From NCBI GenBank assembly GCA_016195805.1, contig JACPYT010000016.1, positions 186,001 to 250,000 on the forward strand: a stretch of 64,000 bases of DNA, in the 5' to 3' direction. The position numbers and the translations under genes are program-made. The stretch is from Hydrogenophilales bacterium (GTDB lineage Bacteria; Pseudomonadota; Gammaproteobacteria; Burkholderiales; Thiobacillaceae). Below the pieces are notes generated by a model. That model was not told the DNA's origin. It saw only the letters and a program-made list of their open reading frames with translations, and did no database searches. Shown here one piece after another: positions 10,415 to 19,522 of the stretch (the first letter of the stretch is position 1; every line of letters begins with the position of its first letter).

Positions 10415-11883
10415 CAGGCGTTCACCCGCTTGCGCGCCTCGATGCGGCGCACGAACGAGCCCATGATCTCGCGGTAGAGCGCATCCTTCAGCACGCCGTC
10501 CTCGTTGCCGGCATCGACGTTGGGATTGTCGTTGATCTCGATGATGCAGCAGCGGTTGCCCACCTGCTTGATGTCGACGCCATAGAGGCCATCGCCGATC
10601 AGGTTGGCCGCGCGCAGCGCGAGCTTCACCACCTCTTCCGGCGCTTCGGCCACCGCCACGGCCTGCACCGGGCCTTCCTCGTAGCCCGTGCGCCCCGCCT
10701 CGCGCCGGACGATCTGCCAGTGCCCCGCCGCCATGAAGTACTTGCACACGAACAGCGGACGCCGGTCGAGGATGCCGACGCGCCAGTCGAATTCGGTCGG
10801 GAGAAATTCCTGCGCGACGATCAGTTCGGATTTCTGCAGCAGCGCGCCGACCTGTTCGAACAGCTCCTCCTCCGACTCCACCTTGGCCACGCCGAGCGAG
10901 AACGAGCTGTCCGGCTGCTTGAGCACGCACGGCAGCCCGAGGTTGGGGACGATCTGTTCGACATTGTCGCGGTGCACCATCAGCGTCCGCGGTGCGGAAA
11001 TGTGGTGCCGGTTGAGCAGCTCGGCGAGATAGACCTTGTTGTTGCACCTGAGAATGGAGTCCGGATCGTCGATCACCACTAGGCCTTCCGCGGTCGCCCG
11101 CCGCGAGAAGCGGTAGGTGTAGTGGTTGGCGAAGGTGGTGTCGCGGATGAACAGGGCATCGAACTCGGGCAGGCGGGCAAGATCGGTTCGGGTGATGAAT
11201 TCCACGTCGAGGCCCACGCTTTCTGCGGCCTTCTCGAATTTCTGCAGGGCGCGCGCATTGGAAGGCGATTCCGGGTTGTCGGGATCGTGCAGGATGGCGA
11301 GGTCGAAACGCGGTGCAGGACGTGTGTGCGTGCGTCGCCGGTGCCCCATGAAATACGCGGTGGCGGCCTCCACCACGAAATCCTGATGATGCGGCGGAAT
11401 GTCGCTGGCGGCGATGGCGCGCACGCTGCGCAGCCGCCAACGGTCGCGGCGTCGCTCGAAATACGCGCGCAGCAGCGGCGCCTGCAGCAGGCTGAAGAGC
11501 CGGTGGCTCAAGGCATCGTGGCGCACCGCCACGTTGCGGCCGAAATAGATGCTGAGCTCGAAGGCATCCGACTTGATGGGCGCGAGCGACTTCTGCACCA
11601 GGTCGTCGAGGTTCTCGGTGAGCAGCCGCACCAGGTTCTGCGATTGCAGGTCCTCCATCGTGCTGACCCGGGGCAGCGGCTTGTGGCCACGCGCCTCGGC
11701 CAGCAGGGAGACGTAGTAGCCCAGGCTCTGATAGCGATAGGAGCGGCACAGGTTGAAGGCCTTGACGGAACGCCCCTCGCCATAGGCGGGATCGGTCAGA
11801 TAGACGCGCGCCGACACGACGCTCACGCCGGGCAGGTCGAGCGGCCAGTCGTCCGGGTTGTCGACGACGATGAGGATGCTCAC
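10414..11883 (-). CDS. RimK-like ATP-grasp ligase
   Basis: A 489-residue ATP-grasp ligase. The first 200 residues are a RimK N-terminal-like region (ILIVVDNPDDWPLDLPGVSVV, VSTMEDLQSQNLVRLL). The ATP-grasp core follows: LPEFDALFIRDTT, PDSILRCNNKVYLAELL, LPCVLKQPDSSFSLGV, IVAQEFLPTEFDWRVGILD and the metal-binding end YGVDIKQVG...IIEINDNPN. The family forms peptide-like bonds, for example adding glutamate to proteins or building small peptides. It overlaps both neighbours by four bases, so the C39/RimK/GCS2 genes are one translational unit. Confidence 0.86.
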   Translation of the reverse strand: MSILIVVDNPDDWPLDLPGVSVVSARVYLTDPAYGEGRSVKAFNLCRSYRYQSLGYYVSLLAEARGHKPLPRVSTMEDLQSQNLVRLLTENLDDLVQKSLAPIKSDAFELSIYFGRNVAVRHDALSHRLFSLLQAPLLRAYFERRRDRWRLRSVRAIAASDIPPHHQDFVVEAATAYFMGHRRRTHTRPAPRFDLAILHDPDNPESPSNARALQKFEKAAESVGLDVEFITRTDLARLPEFDALFIRDTTFANHYTYRFSRRATAEGLVVIDDPDSILRCNNKVYLAELLNRHHISAPRTLMVHRDNVEQIVPNLGLPCVLKQPDSSFSLGVAKVESEEELFEQVGALLQKSELIVAQEFLPTEFDWRVGILDRRPLFVCKYFMAAGHWQIVRREAGRTGYEEGPVQAVAVAEAPEEVVKLALRAANLIGDGLYGVDIKQVGNRCCIIEINDNPNVDAGNEDGVLKDALYREIMGSFVRRIEARKRVNA

Positions 11884-12614
11884 GGCTCGCCCCGGGGTGC
11901 TGCCCGCGGTGGGTAGACCAGCAGCAGATTGGCGTCGTGGGTCACGATGCCGAGCAGCACCGCGCCGATCAGGCGATCGATGTTGACCCAGTATTCGTGC
12001 GACGGGCTGTAGGGGTGGCGCCAGTAGGGGTCGGCCACCAGCACGCTACGCTTCTTGCGGTCGTAACCCGCGAGTACGACGAAGTGGCCGGCCGGCAGGC
12101 CGCGGATGTCGTCGGGGGTGTCGTCCGGCCCGAATTCGCGCGCCGCGCGATACAGGTAGGTCGAGCTGAGGCCGGTGATGATCGGCAGGTTCTTCCTGAG
12201 CAGGCCGCGGATCAGAGGACGCGAGAGGTCGGCCAGACGCAGGCGCCCGCCCAGCCGCAGGAACTCCAGGTAGCCCTTGGTGACGCGCTGCAGGCGGGCG
12301 TCATGCTGTTTTTCCCGCGCCTGCCGCCGCAGACGCTCGGCGATGTCTACCCCCGGCACGAACCAGGTGGGGTCGAACACGGTCAGGTTGTAGGTGTAGA
12401 GGGTGGCCTGGTAACCCTGACGCAGCGCATCGCAGGCCAGGAAGATGGCGTAGGTGCCGCCATGCTGCAGCTTGTGGGTGCGCTCGATCACGTCCGCCAG
12501 CGGCACCTCGCTACCCCAGTAGTGGTAGACCGCCTGCAGGCAGGTGGGCCCGCAGGTCGTCTCGTCCGGTTGCGGCAGCATCCTGACCGGCAGGCGCAGC
12601 GTGATGGGATGCAT
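11880..12614 (-). CDS. C39-like cysteine peptidase
   Basis: A 244-residue papain-like C39-type protein. The catalytic block is DETTCGPTCLQAVYHYWG (Cys21), with the His in PAGHFVVLAGYD and the following acidic position in VLVADPYWRHPYSP. There is no ABC transporter or membrane segment, so it is a free cytoplasmic peptidase-like protein. The start at 12614 (MHPITLRLPVRML) is preferred over an upstream Met because it fits the family's length. It is the first gene of the coupled ligase set and could cleave or transfer the peptide product. Confidence 0.8.
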   Translation of the reverse strand: MHPITLRLPVRMLPQPDETTCGPTCLQAVYHYWGSEVPLADVIERTHKLQHGGTYAIFLACDALRQGYQATLYTYNLTVFDPTWFVPGVDIAERLRRQAREKQHDARLQRVTKGYLEFLRLGGRLRLADLSRPLIRGLLRKNLPIITGLSSTYLYRAAREFGPDDTPDDIRGLPAGHFVVLAGYDRKKRSVLVADPYWRHPYSPSHEYWVNIDRLIGAVLLGIVTHDANLLLVYPPRAAPRGEP

Positions 12615-12670
12615 GGAGCGATCCTCAGGAACGTCGGGTGCCTGTTCGACAGGGCGGATCCGGTTCCGGC

Positions 12671-13165
12671 CTAGCGTGCCCACACCACGCGCAACAGGTT
12701 CTCCTGCTCGTTGTAGTGGTATTCCAGTTCACCCTGATAGGCGTGATGCAGAGCCTCGCCGATGCCGCGGGCGAGATGGATGTCGGTCGTGGTGATGAGG
12801 AGGCCGTCAGCCTCGTCCGCGATCGCCATGATCCGCTTCAGCGGATGCTCGGCCCTGGCGCGCGCTTCCTCATTGCGGGCCAGCTGCAGCAATTCCTCGC
12901 GGTGCGCCTTGAAGAACGGGCCGTTCACGCTCACATACCCGGCCGGGTAGTCGTCGTGGATGCGATGGCACGCCGGGCACATTTCCTCGTGGGCCTGGGT
13001 AGGCTTCACCAGCCATTGCCAGCGGCCGCCATGGAACACAGCACCGCATTGCGGACAGACCGTGGGCTCCGGCAGCTTGTGCTTGGCCTTGTAGGCGTCG
13101 TGCCGGGTTTCCTGGACCAGACGGTCGCGGCGGACGGGATGGAAGTCGGTGAATTGGGATTTCAT
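12671..13165 (-). CDS. BCAM0308-type zinc-ribbon protein
   Basis: A 164-residue protein with a zinc ribbon: CPQCGAVFHGGRWQW and CPACHRIHDDYPAG. The C-terminal part (ITTTDIHLARGIGEALHHAYQG) resembles the NMD3-like fold of BCAM0308 family proteins, whose function is not established. The start at 13165 (MKSQFTDFHPVRRDR) is preceded by GAAGGAG-type bases at good spacing. It precedes the C39/RimK set by 56 bp on the same strand and could share its transcript. Confidence 0.75.
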   Translation of the reverse strand: MKSQFTDFHPVRRDRLVQETRHDAYKAKHKLPEPTVCPQCGAVFHGGRWQWLVKPTQAHEEMCPACHRIHDDYPAGYVSVNGPFFKAHREELLQLARNEEARARAEHPLKRIMAIADEADGLLITTTDIHLARGIGEALHHAYQGELEYHYNEQENLLRVVWAR

Positions 13166-13446
13166 GGTGTGCTCCTTCGGTGATGACAAACAAGCGGCCT
13201 ACATCCATTCCTTTTCCGCGGCGGGGCGCTGTGCGTCCCATAGCGCACCCGGCGGCAGGTCGAGCAGGGAAGGACGCATGGCCGGCCTCGACGCATTGGC
13301 GCCCCAGGCCGATGATGGCAAGCCGTGTTTTTCTCATGTGGTTACATCGCCATGGTGGACGCGGTCGGTAGGCAAGGAAACGCTTTCCTCATTCATGGCA
13401 GGCCGCGCGTAGCGTGCTGCGCGAATCGCCGCGCCGCCATGGACGG
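13166..13446. other. Intergenic region
   Basis: No gene is strongly supported. A 26-codon minus-strand frame (13199-13279, MRPSLLDLPPGALWDAQRP...) has plausible composition but no recognised homologue. No convincing promoter was found. Confidence 0.3.
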
Positions 13447-13608
13447 CTATGCTTTGCGTTCAAGTGCGATCCCGGCCAGTTCGACAAGCACGGCCACGCC
13501 CAGCACTACCAGCCCTGCCCATATTTCGGGTGCCAGGGCCATCAGTACGCCGCCCAGCACCACCAGTGCTGCCGCCAGCACACGTCTTGTTCTCCGCTTT
13601 CTCAACAT
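13447..13608 (-). CDS. Small two-helix membrane protein
   Basis: A 53-residue protein. A basic N-terminus (MLRKRRTRR) is followed by two hydrophobic stretches, about residues 10-27 and 29-48, separated by PEIWAG. It should insert in the inner membrane with a cytoplasmic N-terminus by the positive-inside rule. It lies 27 bp downstream of the 166-residue unknown gene on the same strand. Function is unknown. Confidence 0.6.
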   Translation of the reverse strand: MLRKRRTRRVLAAALVVLGGVLMALAPEIWAGLVVLGVAVLVELAGIALERKA

Positions 13609-13634
13609 GCCAATGTTTTCCTCTCTGGGCCGGG

Positions 13635-14135
13635 CTATTCGTAGCGCAGCAATTCTTCGGCGAGCGTGTCGGGGCCGAGCCGTTCGATCAGCGCCTCGAT
13701 CTCCGGCAACAGCGTATCGCCCTCGTCGTCTTCCAGTGCACCGTCGCCTACCAGCCGGGCGCCCAGTCCCGCCAGCAGGGCATCCCGTATGGTTGCCAGC
13801 GTGGGCGGGTTCTCGCGGTTCTCGTCGTTGACCACCGTCTCGATCGCGCGCGACAGGGGTTCGCTGGCGCTGGCCTGGGCAAAATCGACGGCCAGCGCGG
13901 TTGCGCCGAACTCCTCGATGAGAGCGTCCAGTTCGTCGAGGAGCGACTCGCTGACGTCGAAGTGATGCATGCGCTCGGCCTCGTTGAAATCGTCGGGCAG
14001 CAGGTCGCCGAGAAAGCGGCGCACCGCCATGAGCGTGACGGGCTGTTCGCACTCCGGGTTGTTGATCCGGCTGTTGAGCAGGGCCGACAGGTGCGGGCTG
14101 ACGCGGCTGGCGACATCGATGGAATTACGGGTCAT
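13635..14135 (-). CDS. Hypothetical acidic alpha-helical protein
   Basis: A 166-residue, strongly acidic and Ala/Leu-rich protein with no signal peptide or membrane segment. The start at 14135 (MTRNSIDVASRVSPHLS) is chosen because upstream sequence in frame is Arg-rich and atypical. Several helices carry EE/DD runs (LIEEFGATALAVDFAQ, ALEDDEGDTLLPEIEALIERL). No family was recognised. The small membrane protein gene follows it. Confidence 0.62.
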   Translation of the reverse strand: MTRNSIDVASRVSPHLSALLNSRINNPECEQPVTLMAVRRFLGDLLPDDFNEAERMHHFDVSESLLDELDALIEEFGATALAVDFAQASASEPLSRAIETVVNDENRENPPTLATIRDALLAGLGARLVGDGALEDDEGDTLLPEIEALIERLGPDTLAEELLRYE

Positions 14136-14292
14136 GGCTTTTCCTGGTTGTCCGAACACGGGGCGGATCGCAGGTTTTCCGATCACACCGCTCATATTGA
14201 AGATATAGCAGATGGTTTTCCGGTCTCGGCATCTGCGTGACAGCGGAATCGCCACGGCCGCAACGGCATGCCGGCCGGGCGGGCGCGGACGC

Positions 14293-15279
14293 TCAGTCCT
14301 GCAGCAGCTCGACCAGCGAACCGCCGCCGTGCAGGCGGCGGATGGCCTCGGCGAAGAGCGGCGCCGTGTCCAGCACCTCGACCCGGCTGCCGATCATCGT
14401 CGGCGGCAGCCGGAACGGCGGAATGGAATCGGTGACCAGCACCGTCTCCAGCGCCGGATCGGCCAGCGCCGTGCCCGCCGCACCGGCGAACAGGCCGTGG
14501 GTGGCCGCCGCCAGCACCCGCCGTGAGCCCCGTTTCCTGCAGGCCGCGGCGGCCCGTGCCAGGGTGGTGCCGCTGCTGATCAGGTCGTCGATGATGAGCG
14601 CCGTCTTGCCGCCGACCTCGCCCACCACCGCCTCGCCGGACACCACGCCGCCGCTGCGGCGTTTTTCCATGAAGGCGGCGTCGACGGGCCGGCCGAGTGC
14701 GCGGGCCAAGGCATCGCGCACGGCATCCGCGCGTTTGACGCCGCCGGCGTCCGGCGACACCACCACGAGGTCTTCATCCTGCAGCCGGGCCGCGAACCAG
14801 GCGACGAACAGGCCGCGCGCCTCCAGATGCTCGGCCGGGATGCGGAAGGCATTCTGGTAGGCGGCCAGGTTGTGCACGTCGAGCGTCACCATCCGGTCCG
14901 TTCCCACCGCCTCGAACAGCTGGGCGACATAGCGGCTGCCGATCGGGTCGCGCGGCTTGGTACGGCGATCCTTGCGGGAATAGGCGAGATAGGGGCAGAT
15001 CGCGGTGACCCGTGCGGCCGAGGCGTCCTTCAGGGCGCCGATGAAGAACAGCAGACGGACCAGCTTGTCGTTGGCGCTGATGCCCGGCTCGCCGTAGAGC
15101 GAGTGGATCACGTACACGTCCCGTCCGCGCACGTTTTCCAGCGGTCGCGCCTTGTGCTCGCCGTCCTCGAATTCGCGCTCCTCGTGGCGAATGAGTGCCA
15201 GTCCCAGCGCCGCGGCCACCCGCTCCCCGTAGAGGCGGCTGGCGTCAAGGGCGAACAGGCAAGGCACATCCAGGGTCAT
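14293..15279 (-). CDS. Ribose-phosphate pyrophosphokinase paralogue
   Basis: A 328-residue PRPP synthetase-type enzyme that would transfer pyrophosphate from ATP to ribose 5-phosphate. Landmarks are [20 protein letters not shown], the catalytic flexible loop [44 protein letters not shown], and the PRPP loop [18 protein letters not shown]. It differs from housekeeping Prs (for example HSLYGEPG in place of QSTCAPTN), so it is probably a second copy. Its start is chosen at [15 protein letters not shown]. Confidence 0.85.
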   Translation of the reverse strand: MTLDVPCLFALDASRLYGERVAAALGLALIRHEEREFEDGEHKARPLENVRGRDVYVIHSLYGEPGISANDKLVRLLFFIGALKDASAARVTAICPYLAYSRKDRRTKPRDPIGSRYVAQLFEAVGTDRMVTLDVHNLAAYQNAFRIPAEHLEARGLFVAWFAARLQDEDLVVVSPDAGGVKRADAVRDALARALGRPVDAAFMEKRRSGGVVSGEAVVGEVGGKTALIIDDLISSGTTLARAAAACRKRGSRRVLAAATHGLFAGAAGTALADPALETVLVTDSIPPFRLPPTMIGSRVEVLDTAPLFAEAIRRLHGGGSLVELLQD

Positions 15280-15372
15280 CGAACCGTCTCCTCGCCGCTC
15301 AAGGCGACTGGCAGCATTTTCATAATATGCCAGACTGAAAGAGGCGTTCGCCCCCAGGAAAGGCAAATAAGC

Positions 15373-15543
15373 ATGGAATCCAAGGAGTGTTTTTACAGGG
15401 AGCAGTTCGGCTATTGCTGGCAGGAGGATGGGCAGTGGCTGTTTCAGGCAGTGGATGTGACCGAAGCGCCGGTTGGCGAGCCCGTCAAGGTCGAATTGGG
15501 AGAAATCGTTTTCCATCACGATCAGGACGAAGAGCTGCATTGA
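15373..15543 (+). CDS. Small acidic hypothetical protein
   Basis: A 56-residue plus-strand frame beginning [20 protein letters not shown] and ending HHDQDEELH. It is rich in acidic and aromatic residues and has no membrane segment. It is divergent from the PRPP synthetase gene and precedes the Lon-like gene by 139 bp. Coding-like composition and a clean ATG support it. Function is unknown. Confidence 0.5.
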   Translation: MESKECFYREQFGYCWQEDGQWLFQAVDVTEAPVGEPVKVELGEIVFHHDQDEELH

Positions 15544-15682
15544 CGCGTGTTGACACCGAATGGCCGGGCGCGTGCCGCCTGGAAGCCTTCGGCCATCCGG
15601 TGGGAATCGCCTCTGCTGCAGGGACTCGTTGCGGAGGTGGAGCGCAGCACATGAGCTTGCCAAAAGTGACTACATTGAAAAC

Positions 15683-18106
15683 ATGACAACAATCCAGCCG
15701 CTTTCCCCCGACTGCCTCTATCGCCCCTGCGATGTCGAGCACTTCACGTTCACCACCACTGCCGAACTCGACGACCTGACCGAGGGCATCGGCCAGATGC
15801 GCGCCATCGACGCGGCGCATTTCGGCATCGGCATGCGCCATGCCGGCTACAACCTCTATGTCATGGGCCAGCCCGGCAGCGGCAAGCGCACCCTGATCCG
15901 GCAGTTGCTGGACCAGCGCGTGGGAAACGAAGCCAAGCCGGCCGACTGGTGCTACGTCCACAATTTCAGCCAGCCGCACAAGCCGCGCGTCATTCAACTG
16001 CCTGCCGGTATGGGCGCACGCCTGCAGGCCGATATGCAGCAGCTGGTGGCGGAACTCCAGGCCACGATTCCCGCGGTGTTCGAGGGTGAAGAATACCGCC
16101 GCCGCCTGAATCAGGTCGACGAGGAATACGGCGAACGTCAGACGCAGGCGTTCGGCGAGGTGGGCGATGAGGCCGTCAAGCAGGGCATCGTGCTGATCCG
16201 CACGCCGAACGGCTTCTCGTTTGCGCCGGCCAAGGGCGACGAGGTGATGAGCCCGGACGACTTCGAGAAGTTGCCGGCAGAGGAGAAGACGCGCATCGAG
16301 CAGACGATTGCCAGTCTGCAGGAACGGCTGGAAAAGGTCATTCGCCAGGTCCATCAGTGGCGGCGCGAACGCATCGAGCGCGTGCGCAAGCTCAACGAGG
16401 AGGTGGTGCTGTTCGCCACCGGCCACCAGATCGACGCGCTGCGCAGCGATTACGTGGATCATCCGGTGGTGTGCAGCTATCTCAACGAGGTGCAGCAGAA
16501 CGTCATCGAGAGCATGGATGAGTTCCGCCGCCCCAAGGAAGCCCTGTCCGGCCTCGCCGCCCTCACCAGCGAATTGCCCAATTTCAGCCGCTTTCTCGTC
16601 AATCTGCTGGTGGGGCGGGATGGGACTCAGGGCGCGCCGGTGGTGTACGAGGAACACCCCACCTACCATAACCTGCTGGGGCGGATCGAGCACGTTTCCC
16701 AACTGGGTGCGCTGGTCACCAATTTCCTGCTGATCAAGCCGGGGGCGCTGCATCAGGCCAACGGCGGCTACTTGCTGCTGGATGCCTTCAAGCTGCTGTC
16801 GCAGCCGTTCTCGTGGGAAGGCCTGAAGCGCGCGCTTTCGACCCATGAAATCCGCATCGAGTCGCTCGGTCAGATGTATAGCCTGGTCAGCACCGTGTCG
16901 CTGGACCCGGAGCCGATCCCGCTCGATGCCAAGGTGATCCTGATCGGCAACCGCCTGCTGTACTACCTGCTCGCCCAATACGATCCGGAATTCGGCGAAC
17001 TGTTCAAGGTGGCGGCGGATTTCGAGGATGAAGTCGAGCGCAGCGCGGACAGCGACCTGCTGTACGCACGGCTGATCGGCACGCTGGCGCGCAGGGACGG
17101 GTTGCATCCGTTCGACCGTGGTGCGGTGGCGCGGGTGATCGAGCACAGCGCACGGCGTGCCGAGGATGCGGAACGGCTCTCCACCCATATGCAAAGCCTG
17201 GCCGACCTGGTGCGCGAGGCGGATTACTGGGCGGTCCAGGATGCGCGCGAGAGGGTGACGCGTGGCGACGTCGACCGCGCGATCGAGGCGCAGATCAGGC
17301 GTTCCGACCGCCTGCGCGAACGCTCGCATGAAGCCATCCTGCGCGGCATCCTGCATATCGATACCGAGGGCGAGCAGGTGGGGCAGGTGAACGGCCTGTC
17401 GGTCTTCCAGCTCGGCGACTTCAGCTTTGCCCAGCCTTCGCGCATCACCGCCAACACCCGCCTGGGCGAAGGCGAACTGATCGACATCCAGCGCGAGGTC
17501 AAGCTGGGCGGTGCGATCCACTCCAAGGGCGTGCTCATCCTGTCTTCCTTTCTTGCGTCGCGTTACGCCGCCGAGCAGCCGCTGTCGCTGGCGGCCAGCC
17601 TAGTGTTCGAGCAGACCTACGGCCAGGTGGAAGGCGACAGCGCCTCGGTGGCCGAACTGTGCGCACTGCTGTCCTCGCTGGCGAACGTGCCGATCCGGCA
17701 GTCGCTGGCGGTGACCGGATCGGTCGACCAGTTCGGCCGGGTGCAGGCGATCGGCGCGGTGAACGAGAAAATCGAGGGCTACTTCGACATTTGCAGCAAG
17801 CGCGGCCTCTCCGGCCGGCAAGGCGTGCTGATTCCCGCGTCCAACGTGGCCCATCTGATGCTGCGCCGCGACGTGGTGGACGCCGCAGCGGCAGGGCGCT
17901 TCCACGTCTACGCGGTGGAAACGGTGGACGAAGCGCTCGAACTGCTGACCGGCATTCCCGTCGGTACGCCCGCCGCCGATGGAACGCAGCCCGCGGGCAG
18001 CCTCAACCAGCGCGTGGCGCAGCGGCTCAAGCATCTGGCCGGACTGCGGCGTGCCTATGCAAAGAAGACGCCTTCTGGAGGCAAGCATGAGCCCGACGCT
18101 GCTTGA
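15683..18106 (+). CDS. Lon-family ATP-dependent protease (LonB-like, AAA_32)
   Basis: An 807-residue soluble ATP-dependent protease. The AAA module begins with Walker A GQPGSGKRTLIRQ (about residue 65) and is interrupted by a long coiled-coil insertion (about 140-260) typical of the AAA_32 type. The Lon protease domain (about 560-770) has the catalytic serine in EGDSASVAELCALLSSL and the lysine in GAVNEKIEGYFD. The start at 15683 (MTTIQPLSPDCLYRPCDVE) fits the family; longer versions read poorly. It overlaps the universal stress gene by 20 bases, so both belong to one stress operon. Confidence 0.88.
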   Translation: MTTIQPLSPDCLYRPCDVEHFTFTTTAELDDLTEGIGQMRAIDAAHFGIGMRHAGYNLYVMGQPGSGKRTLIRQLLDQRVGNEAKPADWCYVHNFSQPHKPRVIQLPAGMGARLQADMQQLVAELQATIPAVFEGEEYRRRLNQVDEEYGERQTQAFGEVGDEAVKQGIVLIRTPNGFSFAPAKGDEVMSPDDFEKLPAEEKTRIEQTIASLQERLEKVIRQVHQWRRERIERVRKLNEEVVLFATGHQIDALRSDYVDHPVVCSYLNEVQQNVIESMDEFRRPKEALSGLAALTSELPNFSRFLVNLLVGRDGTQGAPVVYEEHPTYHNLLGRIEHVSQLGALVTNFLLIKPGALHQANGGYLLLDAFKLLSQPFSWEGLKRALSTHEIRIESLGQMYSLVSTVSLDPEPIPLDAKVILIGNRLLYYLLAQYDPEFGELFKVAADFEDEVERSADSDLLYARLIGTLARRDGLHPFDRGAVARVIEHSARRAEDAERLSTHMQSLADLVREADYWAVQDARERVTRGDVDRAIEAQIRRSDRLRERSHEAILRGILHIDTEGEQVGQVNGLSVFQLGDFSFAQPSRITANTRLGEGELIDIQREVKLGGAIHSKGVLILSSFLASRYAAEQPLSLAASLVFEQTYGQVEGDSASVAELCALLSSLANVPIRQSLAVTGSVDQFGRVQAIGAVNEKIEGYFDICSKRGLSGRQGVLIPASNVAHLMLRRDVVDAAAAGRFHVYAVETVDEALELLTGIPVGTPAADGTQPAGSLNQRVAQRLKHLAGLRRAYAKKTPSGGKHEPDAA

Positions 18107-18899
18107 ACGGCCGGTCGTCCCCCGGATATGGGTGGCGCTCGACGAATCGCCGCGCAGCACCGCCGCCCTGACCGCGGCGGCCGATCTGGCGGCCGGGCTC
18201 GATGCGGAACTGGCCGGGCTGTTCGTCGAAGACATCAACCTGCAGCATCTGATCGGCCTGCCCTTCGCGCGCGAATTCAGCTTGCTGTCGGGCGTAGGCC
18301 GCCCGCTGTCGCAGGATGACGTGGAGCGCACTTGGCGACGCGAGGCAGAGACCCTGCAGCGCCTGCTGGCCGAGGCTGCGGGAAGCTTGCGCCTGCGCTG
18401 GTCGTTTCATGTCGCGCGCGGCAGGGTCTCTGCAGAAATGAACACCCTGGCCCAGGCATTCGACCTGATCGTGCTGGGCAGGCGGTCCGGCATCCAGGTC
18501 ATGACCGTTTCCCGGACCGCGGCCCGCCATGCGGGCAATCGCCCGAGAACGGGGCCGGTGCTGGTGTTGCTCGATGAGGGGTCGATCTCCGCACGGAGTC
18601 TGGATCTTGGCGTCATGCTGGCAAGACGCCATGGCGCCGAGCTGCTGCTGTTGATCGACGCGGAAAACGAGGATGCGTACCGGGTGACCTGTGCGGCTGC
18701 CCAGACTGCGCTGAAGGCGAGGGAAACCAGCGGACGCTGCGTGTGGCTGATCGGGATAAATGGGTCTAAGTTGATTCAAGTGGCCCGTCGTGAAGAGGCG
18801 GGCTGCCTGGTATTGCCCGACAAGGAGCGCTTCCTCAGGACGGAAGGCCTGGACCGGGTGCTGGATGAGATCGAGTGCCCGATTGTATTGACCGGATGA
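18087..18899 (+). CDS. Universal stress protein family protein
   Basis: A 270-residue protein with an N-terminal UspA-like alpha/beta half (IWVALDESPRSTAALTAAADLAAGLDAELAGLFVED) and a weaker second half that could be a degenerate repeat (GPVLVLLDEGSISARSLDLGVMLARRHGAELLLLIDAE). The typical GxxGxGGS nucleotide loop is not obvious. It starts inside the end of the Lon-like gene behind a GGAGG site, so translation is coupled. The HPF-cold-shock gene follows 71 bp later. A regulatory or binding role in stress is inferred. Confidence 0.75.
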   Translation: MSPTLLERPVVPRIWVALDESPRSTAALTAAADLAAGLDAELAGLFVEDINLQHLIGLPFAREFSLLSGVGRPLSQDDVERTWRREAETLQRLLAEAAGSLRLRWSFHVARGRVSAEMNTLAQAFDLIVLGRRSGIQVMTVSRTAARHAGNRPRTGPVLVLLDEGSISARSLDLGVMLARRHGAELLLLIDAENEDAYRVTCAAAQTALKARETSGRCVWLIGINGSKLIQVARREEAGCLVLPDKERFLRTEGLDRVLDEIECPIVLTG

Positions 18900-18970
18900 C
18901 GCTGAGGATAAGCAGACAAAAAGGCCGGCCCCAGCCGATGGATCCATAACCCGAACGGAAGGATGACAAG

Positions 18971-19522
18971 ATGAAAACGCCGCTGCAAATCACGTTTCGC
19001 GATATCGAGCATTCCGACGCGCTGGAGGCGCATATCCGGGAAAAGGCTGAAAAACTGGAGACCTTCTTCGAGCCCATCATGTCCTGCCGGGTGGTGGTGG
19101 AAATGCCGCACCAGCACAAGCATCAGGGAAAGTTCTTCAACGTGCGCATCGACATCGGCGTGCCGGGCAGCGAAATCGTGGTGAACCGCGACCGGCACGA
19201 AGACATCTATGTCGCCCTGCGCGACGCCTTCGATGCGGCCAGGCGCCAGCTCGACGACTATTCGCGGCGCCTGCGCCGCGAGACCAAGGTGCATGACACG
19301 GAATACATCGGCAAGGTGGTGCGGCTCTATCCCGACGAGGGGTATGGCTTCATCCGGCGCATCGACGGCGACGAACTGTATTTCCATGCCGACAATCTGG
19401 TGAACGCCACGCTCATCCAACTCAACGAGGGCGACGCCGTGAAGTTCATCGAAGACCGGTCTATTGCCGAGAGTTTGCAGGCCAAGCGCGTGAGCGTCGG
19501 CCAGCATCACCTGCCGGAGTAG
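18971..19522 (+). CDS. HPF/RaiA ribosome-binding domain fused to a cold-shock domain
   Basis: A 183-residue fusion. Residues 1-100 are an HPF domain (MKTPLQITFRDIEHSDALEA, SCRVVVEMP, YVALRDAFDAARRQLDDYSR). Residues 112-180 form a cold-shock-like OB fold with the RNA-binding motif DEGYGFIRRIDGDELYFHADN. The fusion joins ribosome inactivation with nucleic-acid binding, perhaps to hold mRNA or rRNA on idle ribosomes. It ends 16 bases inside the convergent CapA gene. Its N-terminus matches the short HPF at 7604, so they are paralogues. Confidence 0.88.
   Translation: MKTPLQITFRDIEHSDALEAHIREKAEKLETFFEPIMSCRVVVEMPHQHKHQGKFFNVRIDIGVPGSEIVVNRDRHEDIYVALRDAFDAARRQLDDYSRRLRRETKVHDTEYIGKVVRLYPDEGYGFIRRIDGDELYFHADNLVNATLIQLNEGDAVKFIEDRSIAESLQAKRVSVGQHHLPE

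Noticed and set aside
13199-13279. 26-codon frame MRPSLLDLPPGALWDAQRP upstream of the zinc-ribbon gene
   Set aside because: Composition is plausible, but there is no homology or clear ribosome-binding site, so it is mentioned only in the intergenic entry.
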